Shown one piece after another: positions 20,495-33,444 of a stretch of DNA of 64,000 nucleotides. Location: positions 1,041,001-1,105,000 of the forward strand of contig NW_026973669.1 in the NCBI RefSeq assembly GCF_035594125.1, read 5' to 3'. Source of the DNA: Scylla paramamosain. Taxonomy: Eukaryota; Arthropoda; Malacostraca; Decapoda; Portunidae. The position numbers and the translations under genes are program-made. The notes beneath the pieces were generated by a model. It saw only the letters and a list, made by a program, of their open reading frames with translations. It was not told the DNA's origin and made no database searches. Position 1 is the first letter of the stretch, and the number at the start of each line of letters is the position of its first letter.

Positions 20495-23083
20495 GTGAAG
20501 ATTGGCTGTATGAATGTGAGAGGATGGGGTGTGGGCAAGTTTGAGGATGTATGCAAGGAGCTCAGGGAGTGGAGGTTCGACTTAGTCGGGCTCACTGAGA
20601 CTCACCTGAGAGATGATGTACGAATGGAGGGATGCGAGTATGTTATGACTGGAAAGGAGCGTAAGGCACAGGAAACGAGTAGAAATGGAAATGAGGAAAT
20701 GAGTAGACAGTGTAGATGGCTGAGGAAAAAGAGGCATGAAAGCGATGAGGCAAAGAATGAGTATGAGAATGCATGGGCCGCGTATGTGAAGCAGCAGCGG
20801 TTCACAAGACGAATGATAATGAATGCTAAAGTGAAGAGTGAAAGGAGTATGATTCAATCTTTAAGGGAGAAAGGTATGGAAGGTGGCCGTGAATGGTACA
20901 AGTTCATGAGAGGTGAGAATATGTGAGGCAGTGTTGGCGTGGAGAGTCTAAAAGTGGAGGGTGTAGTTATAACAGAGAAGGACGGAATCAGGGAGGCAAT
21001 CAAAGGGTTCTGGGAAGAAGTAGGTGGGGTAGGTGAGATGTTTAGTGTGAGAGAAGAATGTGTAACACTGGAAAGGAAGAATGCAGATGAACTGGATGAA
21101 AGAATCAGTAGGGATAAAGTGGCGAGGTGTGTGAGAAGGCAGAAGAATGGCAAGGCAGCAGGTCCAGATGATATACCCTATGAGTTCTACAAGAATGGTG
21201 GGGAGGTAGTGATAGACAGAATGACTGAGTTATTCAACCGAGTGTGTGATGAAGAGAGAGTGCCAAGAAAGTGGAATGAGAGCAGAGTGTGTCTGTTGCA
21301 TAAGGGGGGATTTAAGAGTAAGAATGAGCTGAAGAACTACAGGCCAATTGCATTAGTGAGTACAATAAGTAAAGTTTTCAGTGCAGTGTTGAATGAGAGA
21401 CTGTGTAAATGGATTGAGAGAGCTGGAGTGCTGGGTGAAGAACAGAATGGTTTTCGTAGGGACAGGAGAGCTGAGGACAATATGTTTGTGGTGAATGAAA
21501 TGATTGAGAAGAAAAAGAAGGATGGGGGTAATTTGGATATAGAGAAAGCTTATGATAGAGTGAACAGAGAAATGCTAGGTAGAGTCTTAGAAAAGATTGG
21601 ATTGAGTGCAAAGATAGTTAACATAGTGCAAAGTATGTATGTGGACACAAGAGCTAGATACAGGCTAGGAGACATAGAAACAGACTGGGTGATGAGTGAG
21701 AGAGGAGTTAGGCAGGGCTGTATATTGTCACCAACCCTTTTTAGCCTGTATACAGAGGAGCTAGCAGCCAGGATGAGAAGAATGAATGTAGGGGTAAGTG
21801 TGGGGAATGATAAAGTATGTGTGCTCCTTTATGCAGATGACGTAGTTGTTATGAGTGAATCGGCAGATGAGCTTCAAAGTTTGTTGGATGTAGTGGATGG
21901 CTATGGTAAAGACTTTGGAGTAAGGTTTAGCAGTGAGAAAAGCAAAGTAATGATTGTGAATAGGTCAGAGGATGAAAGTAATGTGGTATGGAGACTTGGA
22001 GAGAATGAGTTGAGACAGGTGCAAGAATACAAGTACTTGGGGATGTGGATGAGTCCTAGTGGGTGTGCAAAGGCAAAAAATGAAAAGATAAGTATGGTAA
22101 ACCAGTGGGTAGGTCGATTGGGAAGCGCGGCAAGGATGAGAGCAAGTAAGTATGATGTGTTGAGAGAAGTGTGGAAGAGTGTGGCTGTGCCATGTATAAT
22201 GTATGGTATGGATGTGATTCCATGCAATGAAAGTGAAATTGATAAGTTAGAAGTGGGCCAGAATAGAGTAGCAAGGATGGCACTGAGTGCACCGAGGTGC
22301 ACAGCAGTTGAAGCCTTGAGAGGTGACATGGGATGGAGCACCTTCAGAGAAAGACTCACAAAAGCCACACTTAGGTACAAGATTAGGCTTGAGAGAATGG
22401 ATGATGCAAGAATAGCAAGGAAGGTGTACCTGTGGAATGAAAGTGGAAGCAAATGGAGGAAGAGATGCATGAGAATGACCGACAGGAATGGATTGCAAGT
22501 TGTGTGGGCGATAAGAATGGCTGGGAGGAATCAAAATGAGCGTGAATGGGTGGTAACAAGAGGAGGCAGAGTGGGAGCCGAATGGGATGTGAGAAAATGG
22601 AAGAATGAGATAGACAAAGAAGTGAAATGTGTGGGACTGAATGAATGGAAGAATGAAATGGAAAGAAAGAAGACCCTGGAATGGTACAAGGAGAAAGAGG
22701 CCCCGAGGTATGAAAGGTGGTATGATGGAAGCCTGGGCGGTGATCTTCTCTTCCGAGCGAGGGCACAGTGTATGGATGTGAATGCAAGGAGTTACAGGTG
22801 GTCTGAGTCCCGCAGCAAAGTGTGCCAGATGTGTGACATGGGAGAGGATGAGACGGTGGAACATGTGGTGCTGGAGTGTGTGCAGTATGCCAGAGACAGG
22901 AATGAGATGATGCAAGTGATACTGACTGAGTTAGGGCATGATAGGAATGAAAGAGTGGAGAAGACAGGAAAGGAATGGATGGTGTTGTTGCTGGGACTGG
23001 GTAGAGAGGCCAATGAAAGGATGATTGAGGCGGTGAAAGAGTTTCTGGAGAGAATGTGGCGTGCCAGGTGTATGAACAATTAG
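20495..23083 (+). pseudogene. LINE-B ORF2, deleted endonuclease plus reverse transcriptase, block 2
   Basis: Begins with the endonuclease start (GCMNVRGWG, DLVGLTETHL). Near 20660 it jumps to the linker before RT, losing the rest of the nuclease including GDxN and SDH. TGA at 20924-20926 then interrupts the same frame. The RT is well preserved: KAAGPDDIPYEFY, NYRPIALVSTISKVF, motif A LDIEKAYDRV, motif B RGVRQGCILSPTLF, motif C YADDVVVM. It ends with a Cys/His cluster (CQMCDMGEDETVEHVVLEC). No nuclease means no autonomous insertion. Confidence 0.88.
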
Positions 23084-23203
23084 GATAGAGGATGCTGTTC
23101 GTTTCTCTTTTTTTTTTTTCCCCTTTCTACAGGAGTTGCCGATCCAAAGGCCTGGCTCAGGAGTGATCCTGTGCCACCTGTACCATCAAGATCAAGATCA
23201 AGA

Positions 23204-23492
23204 TTGTGTGTTTTGTTGTCTGTGTCTGTTGGAGCGTCCGCGTGCTGCGTGGTGGTCAGTGGTCAGGTCACGCTGAGTGTGCGGCAGCTTGCGCCTGTGT
23301 CTGAGCTGGCCTGGGTCACCTGTGGTCACCTGTCCACTCTGTGTCTGGTGGAGGGAACAGACAAGACGTCAGCGTGGTGGTCAGTGGTCAGGTCACGCTG
23401 AGTGTGCGGCAGCTTGCGCCTGTGTCTGAGCTGGCCTGGGTCACCTGTGGTCACGTGGCGGCGCCTCCCTGGGCTCACCTGAGGGCGTGCAG
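23204..23492 (+). other. Putative 5' non-coding exon, block 3
   Basis: Two units of the 125-bp repeat, starting directly after the LINE-B ATCAAG tail. The donor-like site is at 23492/23493. No TATA box was identified, so the true promoter is unknown and could even lie in the LINE-B tail. Confidence 0.35.
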
Positions 23493-23921
23493 GTAATGGT
23501 GGGCGGGGAACAAGTAAATGTCGGGATGTGAGTGACTAAGGTGGTGGTCACCGTCACTGTTGTTGTGGTTTGTTTGTTTGTTTGTTTGTTTGTTGATTTC
23601 TTTTATTCCCAAGACGTGGCGGCGCCGCCTGGCTGTCTGCTGGTGCTGCCTGCCTGTGGTCTGACCATTTTGTCGCGAGTGTTTGGGCGTTGTCCTTTCT
23701 GGGGATTTCCCGGCCCATACTGAGTGAGGTTAGGTTAGGTTAGGTTTTCTGGGCAAGATTTTCCCGTCACAGTGGTGGCAGCCACGCAGGACAAGACACA
23801 CACCGTCAGTTAGTGTTTTCTGCTTTCTTGTTTTATTTTTGTTATTTTGTTAATTTGTTTATTATTGTTTTATTTGTTTGTCTTGCAGGAGAACAGACGC
23901 GGTGAAAGAGCAAGGCCAGAC

Positions 23922-24166
23922 TGGCAAGTCCTCCTGTCCATTGTGCCCCAGAGCCTCTCAGATCAGTGGCTGGCAAGTCCTCCCATCCTCTCTGCCCCAG
24001 AGCCCCTCAGGTCAGTGGCTGGCAAGTCCTCCCATCCTCTCTGCCCCAGAGCCCCTCAGGTCAGTGGCTGGCAAGTCCTCCCATCCTCTCTGCCCCAGAG
24101 CCCCTCAGGTCAGTGGCTGGCAAGTCCTCCCATCCTCTCTGCCCCAGAGCCCCTCAGGTCAGTGGC
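23922..24166 (+). repeat. 49-bp tandem array, block 3 (5 units)
   Basis: Units begin at 23922, 23971, 24020, 24069 and 24118. The acceptor is at 23888/23889. Same copy number as block 1. Confidence 0.8.
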
Positions 24167-24253
24167 TGGGGACTCAGAACACTGCACCACTGTTGGCAAC
24201 ACTTGTGTCATTGTCACAAGTTATTATCTTACTCTTTGCAAGAAGTCAGTTTT

Positions 24254-24308
<55 letters not shown>

Positions 24309-24364
24309 TTTGGATAACCTGAAGATCCACCAGCCCAGTCTTACCACCTGAAGATCCACCAGCC

Positions 24365-25499
<1,135 letters not shown>

Positions 25500-25729
25500 A
25501 CAGACAGGCAGGAAGCCCCTCGCTGCCTGTGTGGTGATGGCCTCCTCTGTTACAGGTGCCAGGTGTATCTTGTCTGTGGAGGCTGTGTGTTAGGCTGAGG
25601 CTGAGGCAGGAAGCCCCTCGCTGCCTGTGTAGTGACGGCCTCCTCTGTTACAGGTGCAAGGTCGGTGTGCATCCTTGGTGCAGCCCCAGGGTTCCTGCAG
25701 GACCAGCCACGGCCAGGAGCAGCGTAGCA

Positions 25730-27235
25730 ATGGAGGGTGCGAGGCCAGGCAGCAGCAGCAGCAGCAGCAGTAGTAACAGCCTGGAGCAGCAGGCAAGCCC
25801 AGGCAGGAGGACCTACACTTGTGACCACTGCGGCAAAGTGTGCTCCACCAAGGCTGCCATTGCCAGACATGTCCTCTCCCATGCCAGCAAGACAAGGCTG
25901 AGAGGCAGGAGTGGCCCCGCTGAACACACTGCCACCCACACTGGTGGCAGGAACCACAAGTGTGACCTCTGCGGGAAGACATTTGTCTGGAAGAGTCATC
26001 TTGCCTCACACATCCTCACCCACACTGGGGAGAGAAAGTTCCAGTGCCTGGAGTGTGGGAAAAGATTTACCCAGGAGAGTCATCTTAACAGACACATCCT
26101 CATCCACACTGGGGAGAGAAAGTTCCAGTGCCTGGAGTGTGGGAAAAGATTTACCCAGGAGAGTCATCTTAACACACACATCCTCACCCACACTGGGGAG
26201 AGAAAGTTCCAGTGCCTGGAGTGTGGGAAAAGATTTACCCGGAAGGGTTCCCTTAACACACACATCCTCACCCACACTGGGGAGAGAAAGTTCCAGTGCC
26301 TGGAGTGTATGAAAAAATTTACCCAGAAAAGTGATCTTAACACACACATCCTCATCCACACTGGGGAGAGAAAGTTCCAGTGCCTGGAGTGTGGGAAAAG
26401 ATTTATCAACAAAAGTAATCTTAACAAACACATCCTCATCCACACTGGGGAGAGAAAGTTCCAATGCCTGGAGTGTGGGAAAAGATTTATCCACAAAAAT
26501 CATCTTAACAGACACATCCTCACCCACACTGGGGAGAGAAAGTTCCAGTGCCTGGAGTGTGGGAAAAGATTTATCCACAAAAATCATCTTAACAGACACA
26601 TCCTCACCCACACTGGGGAGAGAAAGTTCCAGTGCCTGGAGTGTGGTAAAAGATTTACCCGGAAGGGTTCCCTTAACATACACATCCTCACCCACACTGG
26701 GGAGAGAAAGTTTCAGTGCCTGGAGTGTGGGAAAAGATTTACCCAGAAAAGTGATCTTAACAGACACATCCTCACCCACACTGGGGAGAGAAAGTTCCAG
26801 TGCCTGGAGTGTGGGAAAAGATTTACCCGGAAGGGTTCCCTTAACACACACATCCTCACCCACACTGGGGAGAGAAAGTTCCAGTGCCTGGAGTGTATGA
26901 AAAAATTTACCCAGAAAAGTGATCTTAACACACACATCCTCACCCACACTGGGGAGAGAAAGTTCCAGTGCCTGGAGTGTGGGAAAAGATTTACCCGGAA
27001 GGGTTCCCTTAACACACACATCCTCACCCACACTGGGGAGAGAAAGTTCCAGTGCCTGGAGTGTGGGAAAAGATTTACCCAGAAGTGTACTCTTGACAGT
27101 CACATCCTCACCCACACTGGGGAGAGAAAGTTCCAGTGCCTGGAGTGTGGGAAAAGATTTAGCCAGAAGGGTACTCTTGACAGACACATCCTCACCCACA
27201 CTGGAAAGAAGAAGAGAAAACATCCAAAATCATAG
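25730..27235 (+). CDS. C2H2 zinc-finger protein, copy 3 (16 fingers)
   Basis: 501 residues, differing from copy 1 only by FSQKGT for FTQKGT in finger 16 (27166 region). It also has a silent change in finger 1 (GACATGTCC for GACACGTCC, 25868). Finger order is the same as copy 1. The protein is identical to copy 5. Confidence 0.88.
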   Translation: MEGARPGSSSSSSSSNSLEQQASPGRRTYTCDHCGKVCSTKAAIARHVLSHASKTRLRGRSGPAEHTATHTGGRNHKCDLCGKTFVWKSHLASHILTHTGERKFQCLECGKRFTQESHLNRHILIHTGERKFQCLECGKRFTQESHLNTHILTHTGERKFQCLECGKRFTRKGSLNTHILTHTGERKFQCLECMKKFTQKSDLNTHILIHTGERKFQCLECGKRFINKSNLNKHILIHTGERKFQCLECGKRFIHKNHLNRHILTHTGERKFQCLECGKRFIHKNHLNRHILTHTGERKFQCLECGKRFTRKGSLNIHILTHTGERKFQCLECGKRFTQKSDLNRHILTHTGERKFQCLECGKRFTRKGSLNTHILTHTGERKFQCLECMKKFTQKSDLNTHILTHTGERKFQCLECGKRFTRKGSLNTHILTHTGERKFQCLECGKRFTQKCTLDSHILTHTGERKFQCLECGKRFSQKGTLDRHILTHTGKKKRKHPKS

Positions 27236-27326
27236 CTGTTGCAGTCCCCGGTGACTCCGGCCTCAGTAGAGCTGAAAGGCACAAAACTACAAAATATCAC
27301 GACCTAAAAAGTGACCTGGGAACAAC

Positions 27327-27824
27327 ATGGTCGCCGATGGACACCGGTATAATACCAGTGGTGGTGTGGGCGACAGGGCTAATGAAGAAAACCTTGAGAG
27401 CTGCCTGGAGGCAATCCCCGGTCGCCCAAGTGCCCACGAGGTACACACAGCTGCGGTCAAGGGAACAGTCGCCACGCTGAACATAACCCTCGGATGGAAT
27501 GCCGGCGCTGCTGAGGGTGTGACCACTAACACCAGGCTTGGGGCCCATTGCACTCACCAGACAACAAAACAGGAAAGTGCAGAAAACGGGGAGAGAATGT
27601 TCCCGTGCCTGCAGTGTGGGAAAAGATTTACCCACAAAGGTAATCTTAACACACACATCCTCACCCACATTGGGGCTTGTACAAACTCAGTGCACCCTGA
27701 GTGTAGGAAGACAGAAGGAAGCAGAAACAGAAGGATCTGCTCTGAACCACCCTGGAGAGAGAAACTGCAGCAGAGGATCACCCATCAAAGAGAAGAAATC
27801 TGGCAGATAACAAGCTTCCTGTAA
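27327..27824 (+). CDS. Single-finger frame, copy 3
   Basis: 165 residues with the same TAA end as copy 1. The promoter-proximal spacing to the zinc-finger stop is unchanged (91 bp). Confidence 0.4.
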   Translation: MVADGHRYNTSGGVGDRANEENLESCLEAIPGRPSAHEVHTAAVKGTVATLNITLGWNAGAAEGVTTNTRLGAHCTHQTTKQESAENGERMFPCLQCGKRFTHKGNLNTHILTHIGACTNSVHPECRKTEGSRNRRICSEPPWREKLQQRITHQREEIWQITSFL

Positions 27825-28165
27825 GACCAAAACGACACAAGGAACCTCCTCAAGAAAACAGACAGAATGACAGGAAGGCGCAGCGCAAGCAACGGCCGGC
27901 CGGGCGGAAGACCGGCAGGGGCCGAGCCCCGGCCGAAGCCTTGGCACCACAGATGAGGACAAAGACAAGAAAATAAAGGCCAGAAAGATGAAGAGGCAGC
28001 TTGCAGAAAAGCCAGGGGTGGTGTGCAGACACATGGCAAAGACCTCAATAGAAGTACAAGACCCACCCGAGAAAGAAGTGGCCGAGGGATGCTGGAAGAC
28101 CCCACGCAGCATCAGGCAGCCCCTGGGATACAGACCACCACGGTTAAACACACAAGTAAACAACA

Positions 28166-28687
28166 ATGCCAGCTGTTCAGCTTACAGAGGAAGGTCTGCT
28201 GAGAAAGAGAGTGAGTCAATGCAGCAAGTTTGAGGCTCCAGGTGTAGACAAAGCCCCAAGTTTTGGGTCAGAAAGATTACACGAGTGCACCGTTCCGTGC
28301 ACTCGTTTGTACCAGACTACAGAAAGGAAAAGAGGAGCCCCCACAATGGCTGGCCACTGGAAACACCAGCCTGCCACCAAACGCCAGCCAGACTCCACTG
28401 CCAGCCAGACACAGAGCCGTCCGCTGCCCGTCAACAACACGCAGGTGGCCGACAGAGACACCGGTGTGGAGTTTGGTCTGGTGGAGTGCTCCACATGCAC
28501 CGGCAGGACTGGCAAGAAGGTAGCACCAGAAACACACACACTGGTGAACAGGACTGCATTCAACACCTTGCCATTCAACACCTTGCTCAACACTCCACAT
28601 GCAAGTGTTTGGGAACACAAGAGAATGCCACACTACAACACAAAAAATGAGAAAAACAATCAAGAAAGAATTACCTTAACACCTTGA
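28166..28687 (+). other. Open frame of 173 codons, unknown, block 3
   Basis: Same frame as block 2 with a few substitutions; nothing else recognisable between the single-finger frame and the minisatellite. Confidence 0.25.
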
Positions 28688-28720
28688 AAAAGATTCGCAG
28701 GTCAGAACTAACACCAAAAA

Positions 28721-28942
28721 ACAAGACTACTGCCACAAACCAGCTGGCAGTACCAGTAGTGACTTGTGGGTGTGGTGTGGTGTGGTGACTGGCCACAAGA
28801 CTACTGCCACAAACCAGCTGGCAGTACCAGTAGTGACTTGTGGGTGTGGTGTGGTGTGGTGACTGGCCACAAGACTACTGCCACAAACCAGCTGGCAGTA
28901 CCAGTAGTGACTTGTGGGTGTGGTGTGGTGTGGTGACTGGCC
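28721..28942 (+). repeat. 74-bp minisatellite, block 3 (3 units)
   Basis: Three 74-bp units, no 79-bp form. Confidence 0.95.
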
Positions 28943-29195
28943 AAAAGGTTTATTCTGAAATGTAATCTTGACAAACATCCTCACCCACACTGTGGTAAGG
29001 AAGTACAGGTGTGGTGTTTGTGGCAGTGTTTCTGTAGGAAGAGTGGTGTTGCCAGACACATCCAAACACTCCTGTGGGGGTGAGGTGTTGTGGATGTGCT
29101 GGTGGTGTGTGAGGGACTTGGAGTGACTAGTGTTTGTGTGTTGTTACTTTGTACTCAAGTGTTGGAATAAACTTTTGTTGCTAGAATGCTGAGTA
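28943..29195 (+). pseudogene. Relic zinc fingers and polyadenylation signal, block 3
   Basis: AATAAA at 29166-29171. From the acceptor at 23888 to here, the putative transcription unit spans about 5.3 kb. Confidence 0.6.
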
Positions 29196-29229
29196 ATGTT
29201 GTTATACAGTAAATAATGTGTGTGTGTGT

Positions 29230-29446
29230 ACAAAATGGCCAATAATAAACTTACCATGACAGACAGAGTAGTGGATGACTGGAATAGACTCAGTAGTCAG
29301 GTTGTTAGTGCTGAGTCATTACAGAGCTTTGAAATATTAGACAAATGTATGGACAGGGATGACAGGTGGAAATAGACAGGCATGTTTTGTACAGGGACTG
29401 CCACGTGCAGGCCTGACGGCTTCCTGCACCAACCCTTGTGTTCTTG
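29230..29446 (+). pseudogene. LINE tail relic D1, block 3
   Basis: Same tail frame, stop at 29373. The adjacent CTG repeat is longer and contains a GTG interruption. Confidence 0.5.
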
Positions 29447-29747
29447 TGTGCTGCTGCTGCTGCTGCTGGTGCTGCTGCAAAATCTCTTCCTATTAATCCC
29501 TTTCTTTGCTGTGAATGCTTGTGGAGGTTTTACACATTGCTTTTAGTGCTGCGAAGTGTTGACTGTCGCTGTGAAAGGGTTGAAAGGTTAATGATCCTGG
29601 GAGGCAAAGAAAACTGCTGGTCTGTGCATCAATAGCCGTGGTGTTCTGATGGTCTGCCTTCTTCATCACTTCTCACCAAAACAAGAAAACAACAAAACTT
29701 GATTGAAAAACAAGCCACAGAGACAGGCAGAGCGGGTGGGAGTGCAG

Positions 29748-29948
29748 GGGAGAGGGAGAGGGAGAGAGGACGGTGTGGGAGACAAGACAGATATGGAGAG
29801 AGATGATACTTAACATTGCATCTCTTGCTATTCAAAGCTAGGTGAGTGTGTTGAAGCCTCCCTCCTGAAAGAGTTCAAGTCACCGGCAGGGGGAAACAGC
29901 AGCAGGCAGGGAGTTCAGGAGTGTGCCAGTAAAGGGGATGAGAGACTG
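29748..29948 (-). pseudogene. Antisense LINE-A 3' end relic, block 3
   Basis: Same inverted relic, with the GA-rich tail at its left end. Confidence 0.75.
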
Positions 29949-31088
29949 AGAATACTGGTTAACTCTTGCATCAGGGAGGTGGACAGAATAGTGGTGAAAG
30001 ATTGAGAATACTGATTAACTCTCATTCAGGAGGTGGACAGTATAGTGGTGAAAGATTGAGAATATTGGTTAACTCTTGCACCAGGGAGCTGCAGACAATA
30101 GTGGTGAAAGATTGAGAATACTGGTTAACTCTTGCATCAGAGAGGTGGACAGAATAGTGGTGAAAGATTGAGAATACTGATTAACTCTTGCATTCAGGAG
30201 GTGGACAGTATAGTGGTGAAGGATTGAGAATACAGGTTAACTCTTGCATTAGATAGGTGGACAGAGTAGTAGTGAAAAATTGAGAATACTGGTTAACTTG
30301 CACTACGGAAGTGGAGACAATAGTGCTGAAAGATTGAGAATGCTGGTTAACTTGCATTCAGAAGGTGGACAGAATAGTGGTGAAAGATTGAGAATGCTGG
30401 TTAAATCGTGCATTAGGGAGGTGGACAGAATAGTGGTGAAAGATTGAGAATACTGGTTAACTCTTGCATTAGAGAGGTGGAGGCAATAGTGGTGAAAGAT
30501 TGAGAATACTTGTTAACTCTTGCATTAGGGAGGTGGACAGAATAGTGGTGAAATATTGAGAATACTGGTTAACTCTTGCATTAGGGAGGTGGACTGATAA
30601 GTGGTGAAAGACTGAGAATACTGGTTAACTATTGCATTAGGGAGGTCAACAGAATACTGGTTAAATCTTGCATCAGGGAGGTGGACAAAATAGTGGTGAA
30701 AGATTGAGAATACTGGTTAACTCTTGCATCAAGGAAGTGGACAGAATAGTGGTGAAAGATTGAGAATACTGGTTAAATCTTGCATCAGGGAGGTGGACAG
30801 AATAGTGGTGAAAGATTGAGAATACTGGTTAACTCTTGCATCAGGGAGGTGGACAGAATAGTGGTGAAAGATTGAGAATACTGGTTAACTCTTGCATCAG
30901 GGAGGTGGACAGAATAGTGGTGAAAGATTGAGAATAATGGTTAACTCTTGCATCAGGGAGGTGGACAGAATAGTGATAAAAGATTGAGAATACTGGTTAA
31001 CTCTTGCATCAGAGAGGTGGACAGGATAGTGGTGGAAGATTGAGAATACTGGTTAACTCTTGCATCAGGGTGGAGACAATAGTGGTGA
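29949..31088 (+). repeat. 56-bp minisatellite, block 3
   Basis: About 21 units; one CTTGCATTCAG unit reads CTCATTCAG (30020s). Confidence 0.92.
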
Positions 31089-31239
31089 GAAAGTAAGGCC
31101 TCTTATCAAATTATATTGAGATTTTTTGGCCAAATAGTTAGGAGTATATAAAATTTCAATAAAATTGCTAGCAAGATCTGCCCCCAAGCTTGAAAGAGGC
31201 AGAGACAGCAAGGAAGTGGTTCTCAGAGTGGGGTGTGAC

Positions 31240-31414
31240 GAATAGACTGCATCAGTAGTCAGTAGGGAGCTGTGAAAGAAGACTGCAGCAGTGTGTGGAC
31301 AGAGATGGCAGGTGGAAATAGATAGGCGTGTTTTGTACAGGGACTGCCACTTGTAGGTGTGATGGCTTCCTGCTCCAGCTCTTGTGTTCTTGTGTACTAC
31401 TGCTACTTGGAAGG
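31240..31414 (+). pseudogene. LINE tail relic D2, block 3
   Basis: Same relic; 31415-31760 is AT-rich intergenic sequence. Confidence 0.5.
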
Positions 31415-31803
31415 CTCTGCAATGGTGCCACCTTAAGTCCACTGCAACACACTTGTCCTCCAATGTACGATAATGTACCAAGGTCCTTAAGAATGGCATT
31501 TATTGATTTTATGATCATTATTATTATTTATTTATTTTTTTACAGTGTCTCTCTTAAATAGAAAAACAATAATAAAAAGTGTAATATATATATATATTTT
31601 TTTTTTTTGGTTATTTGGTAACTTTGTTTTTCGCGTTTAATGACAAATTAAGTTGGTGGCAAGAGGAGTAGACATTTCAAGTTACCCTCCATTTCCACCC
31701 ATGGCTTGCTGGTTCTCTAACACTTGGTCAAAATTTATGAATCATTAATAAATGATTATTTGTTTGATATTGTAAAGAAAAAGAAAAAAAAAAACGAAAA
31801 AAG

Positions 31804-33086
31804 TGCCAGCAGAAATCTGTGTGTAGAGTGCCGTTAGAAAAACAAAAAATGAAGACAAGACCAAGAGTGACGACGATGGGAGGCATGAATGCGCACACCG
31901 GTGTTGTAGGTGAGGAGGTGAATAGGAATGGTGAGATGCTTGATGAGTTTGTGAGTGAGATGGACGTGGAAAACCTGAATGAGACCCTGGCGTGGTGTGG
32001 CAGGAAGCAGCAGTCTGCGATTGACTACAAGCTAGTGAATGGGAGGATGGTGAGAGTGTGTACTGCATGTGCATTGATGAGCACGTTGTGACGGACTTTG
32101 TCTCAGAACACAGTATGCTGGCGTTAGAATGTTGAATGGGAGAACAATGAAAAGATAAGCATGGTGAACCAGTGGGTGGGTCGACTAGGAAGTGCAGCAA
32201 GGATGAGAGCCAGTAAGTATGACGTGCTGCGAGAACTTTGGAAGAGCGTGGCTGTTCCGAGCATTGTGTTTGGTATGGACGTGATTGTGTGGAATGAGAA
32301 TGAACTAGAGAATGTAAAAGTAGGAGAGAATAGAGTAGCAAGAATGGCACTGAATGCACCAAGGTATGCAGCGATAGAGGCTTTTTAGGGGAGACATGGG
32401 CTGGAGTACTTTGAGAGAGAGAGAGAGAGAGAGAGTAGCAGGTGGGGGAAGAAGTGTGTTAGGATGGCAGTTAAAAAAGGCTTGGAAACTAGGTGGGCTT
32501 TTCAGCGGCTTGAGGGGACGCATGTTGAGAGTGACTGGAGTATGATTGCTAGAAATGGAGAGGGTTTAGATTGGGGTGTAAGAAAGTGGAAGAGTGAGAT
32601 GGAGTAGTGAAACATGTGGGACTGAGTGAATGGAAGAGTAAGATGGAACAAAAGAGTACTTTGGCGTGGTATTGGCGAGAGAAAGAGGCCCCGACGTATG
32701 CTAGGTGGTATAATGGAAGCCTGAGAGGCGATCTCTTTCGAGCGAGGGCACAGTGTATGGATGTGAATGCAGGGAGTTACAGATGGTCCGAGTCCAGCAG
32801 CGAAGTGTGCCAGACGTGTGACATGGGAGAGGATGAGACGGTGGAGCGTGTGGTGCTGGAGTGTGTGAAGTATGCCAGAGACAGGAATGAGATGATGCAA
32901 GTGGTGCTGAGGGAACTGGGGAACGTCACAGTGGAGAAGACAGGAAGGGAGTGGATGGTGTTGCTGCTGGGACTGTGTGGGGAGACGAATGGAAGGATGA
33001 TTGAGGCTGTCAAAGTGTTTCTGCAGAAAATGTGGACCGCTAGATGTAGGAGTTAGTGGTGTGAAATATGGCGTCTGTTTTACGTT

Positions 33087-33126
<40 letters not shown>

Positions 33127-33310
33127 CTAACGGGAGTTATCAATAAAAAAAAAGAAAACTGACATGAGCAATCCCCAGGTATGAAAGATGATGCATGTTT
33201 TTCTGTTTAATATTTTTGTTTTTTTCCTGTTTTTCGTACAGGATTTGCCGTTATGAAGGCTTGATTCAGGAGTAATCCCAAGCCTCCCTAGGCGTCAAAA
33301 TCAAGATTAA
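31804..33310 (+). pseudogene. LINE-B relic B1, block 3
   Basis: Same deletion junction and stops as block 2. The T-run (33091-33126) is longer. Confidence 0.8.
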
Positions 33311-33444
33311 GTTCGAGCCACCCTGAAGAAAGAACTTTTTGGTGAGCTGTGGCGGTGTGTACAAGTGGCTTTGCCTTGCTCTCTGAGTTTTCTCTGAGTT
33401 TTGTGGTTTATGTTCTCTTGCCTGTGTGCTGAAATACCCTGAAA

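Larger units (their letters stand above)
19384..23203 (+). mobile_element. LINE-B copy B2, block 2
   Basis: Non-LTR retrotransposon of the CR1/L2 type lying head-to-tail directly behind relic B1. Parts: 5' leader, ORF1 with PHD and esterase domains, internally deleted ORF2, a 3' UTR with T-run, and a terminal repeat ATCAAGATCAAGATCAAGA. Because the 3' tail of B1 abuts its leader, it probably inserted at or next to that tail. Confidence 0.8.

Noticed and set aside
19480..20595. 371-codon antisense frame over LINE-B ORF1 (also 33408 and 48270)
   Set aside because: Low-complexity Ser/Leu/Pro shadow of the purine-rich sense strand, which encodes recognisable PHD and esterase domains.
20939..23083. 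LINE-B RT as a separate 714-residue gene starting at 20939
   Set aside because: The apparent start is GTG, and the frame is continuous with ORF2 upstream, split only by TGA at 20924.
23171..23401. Small protein genes in the 125-bp repeat region (also 38395, 51959, 62782)
   Set aside because: The frame starts within the LINE-B tail at GTG and is a product of the tandem repeat; no domain is visible.
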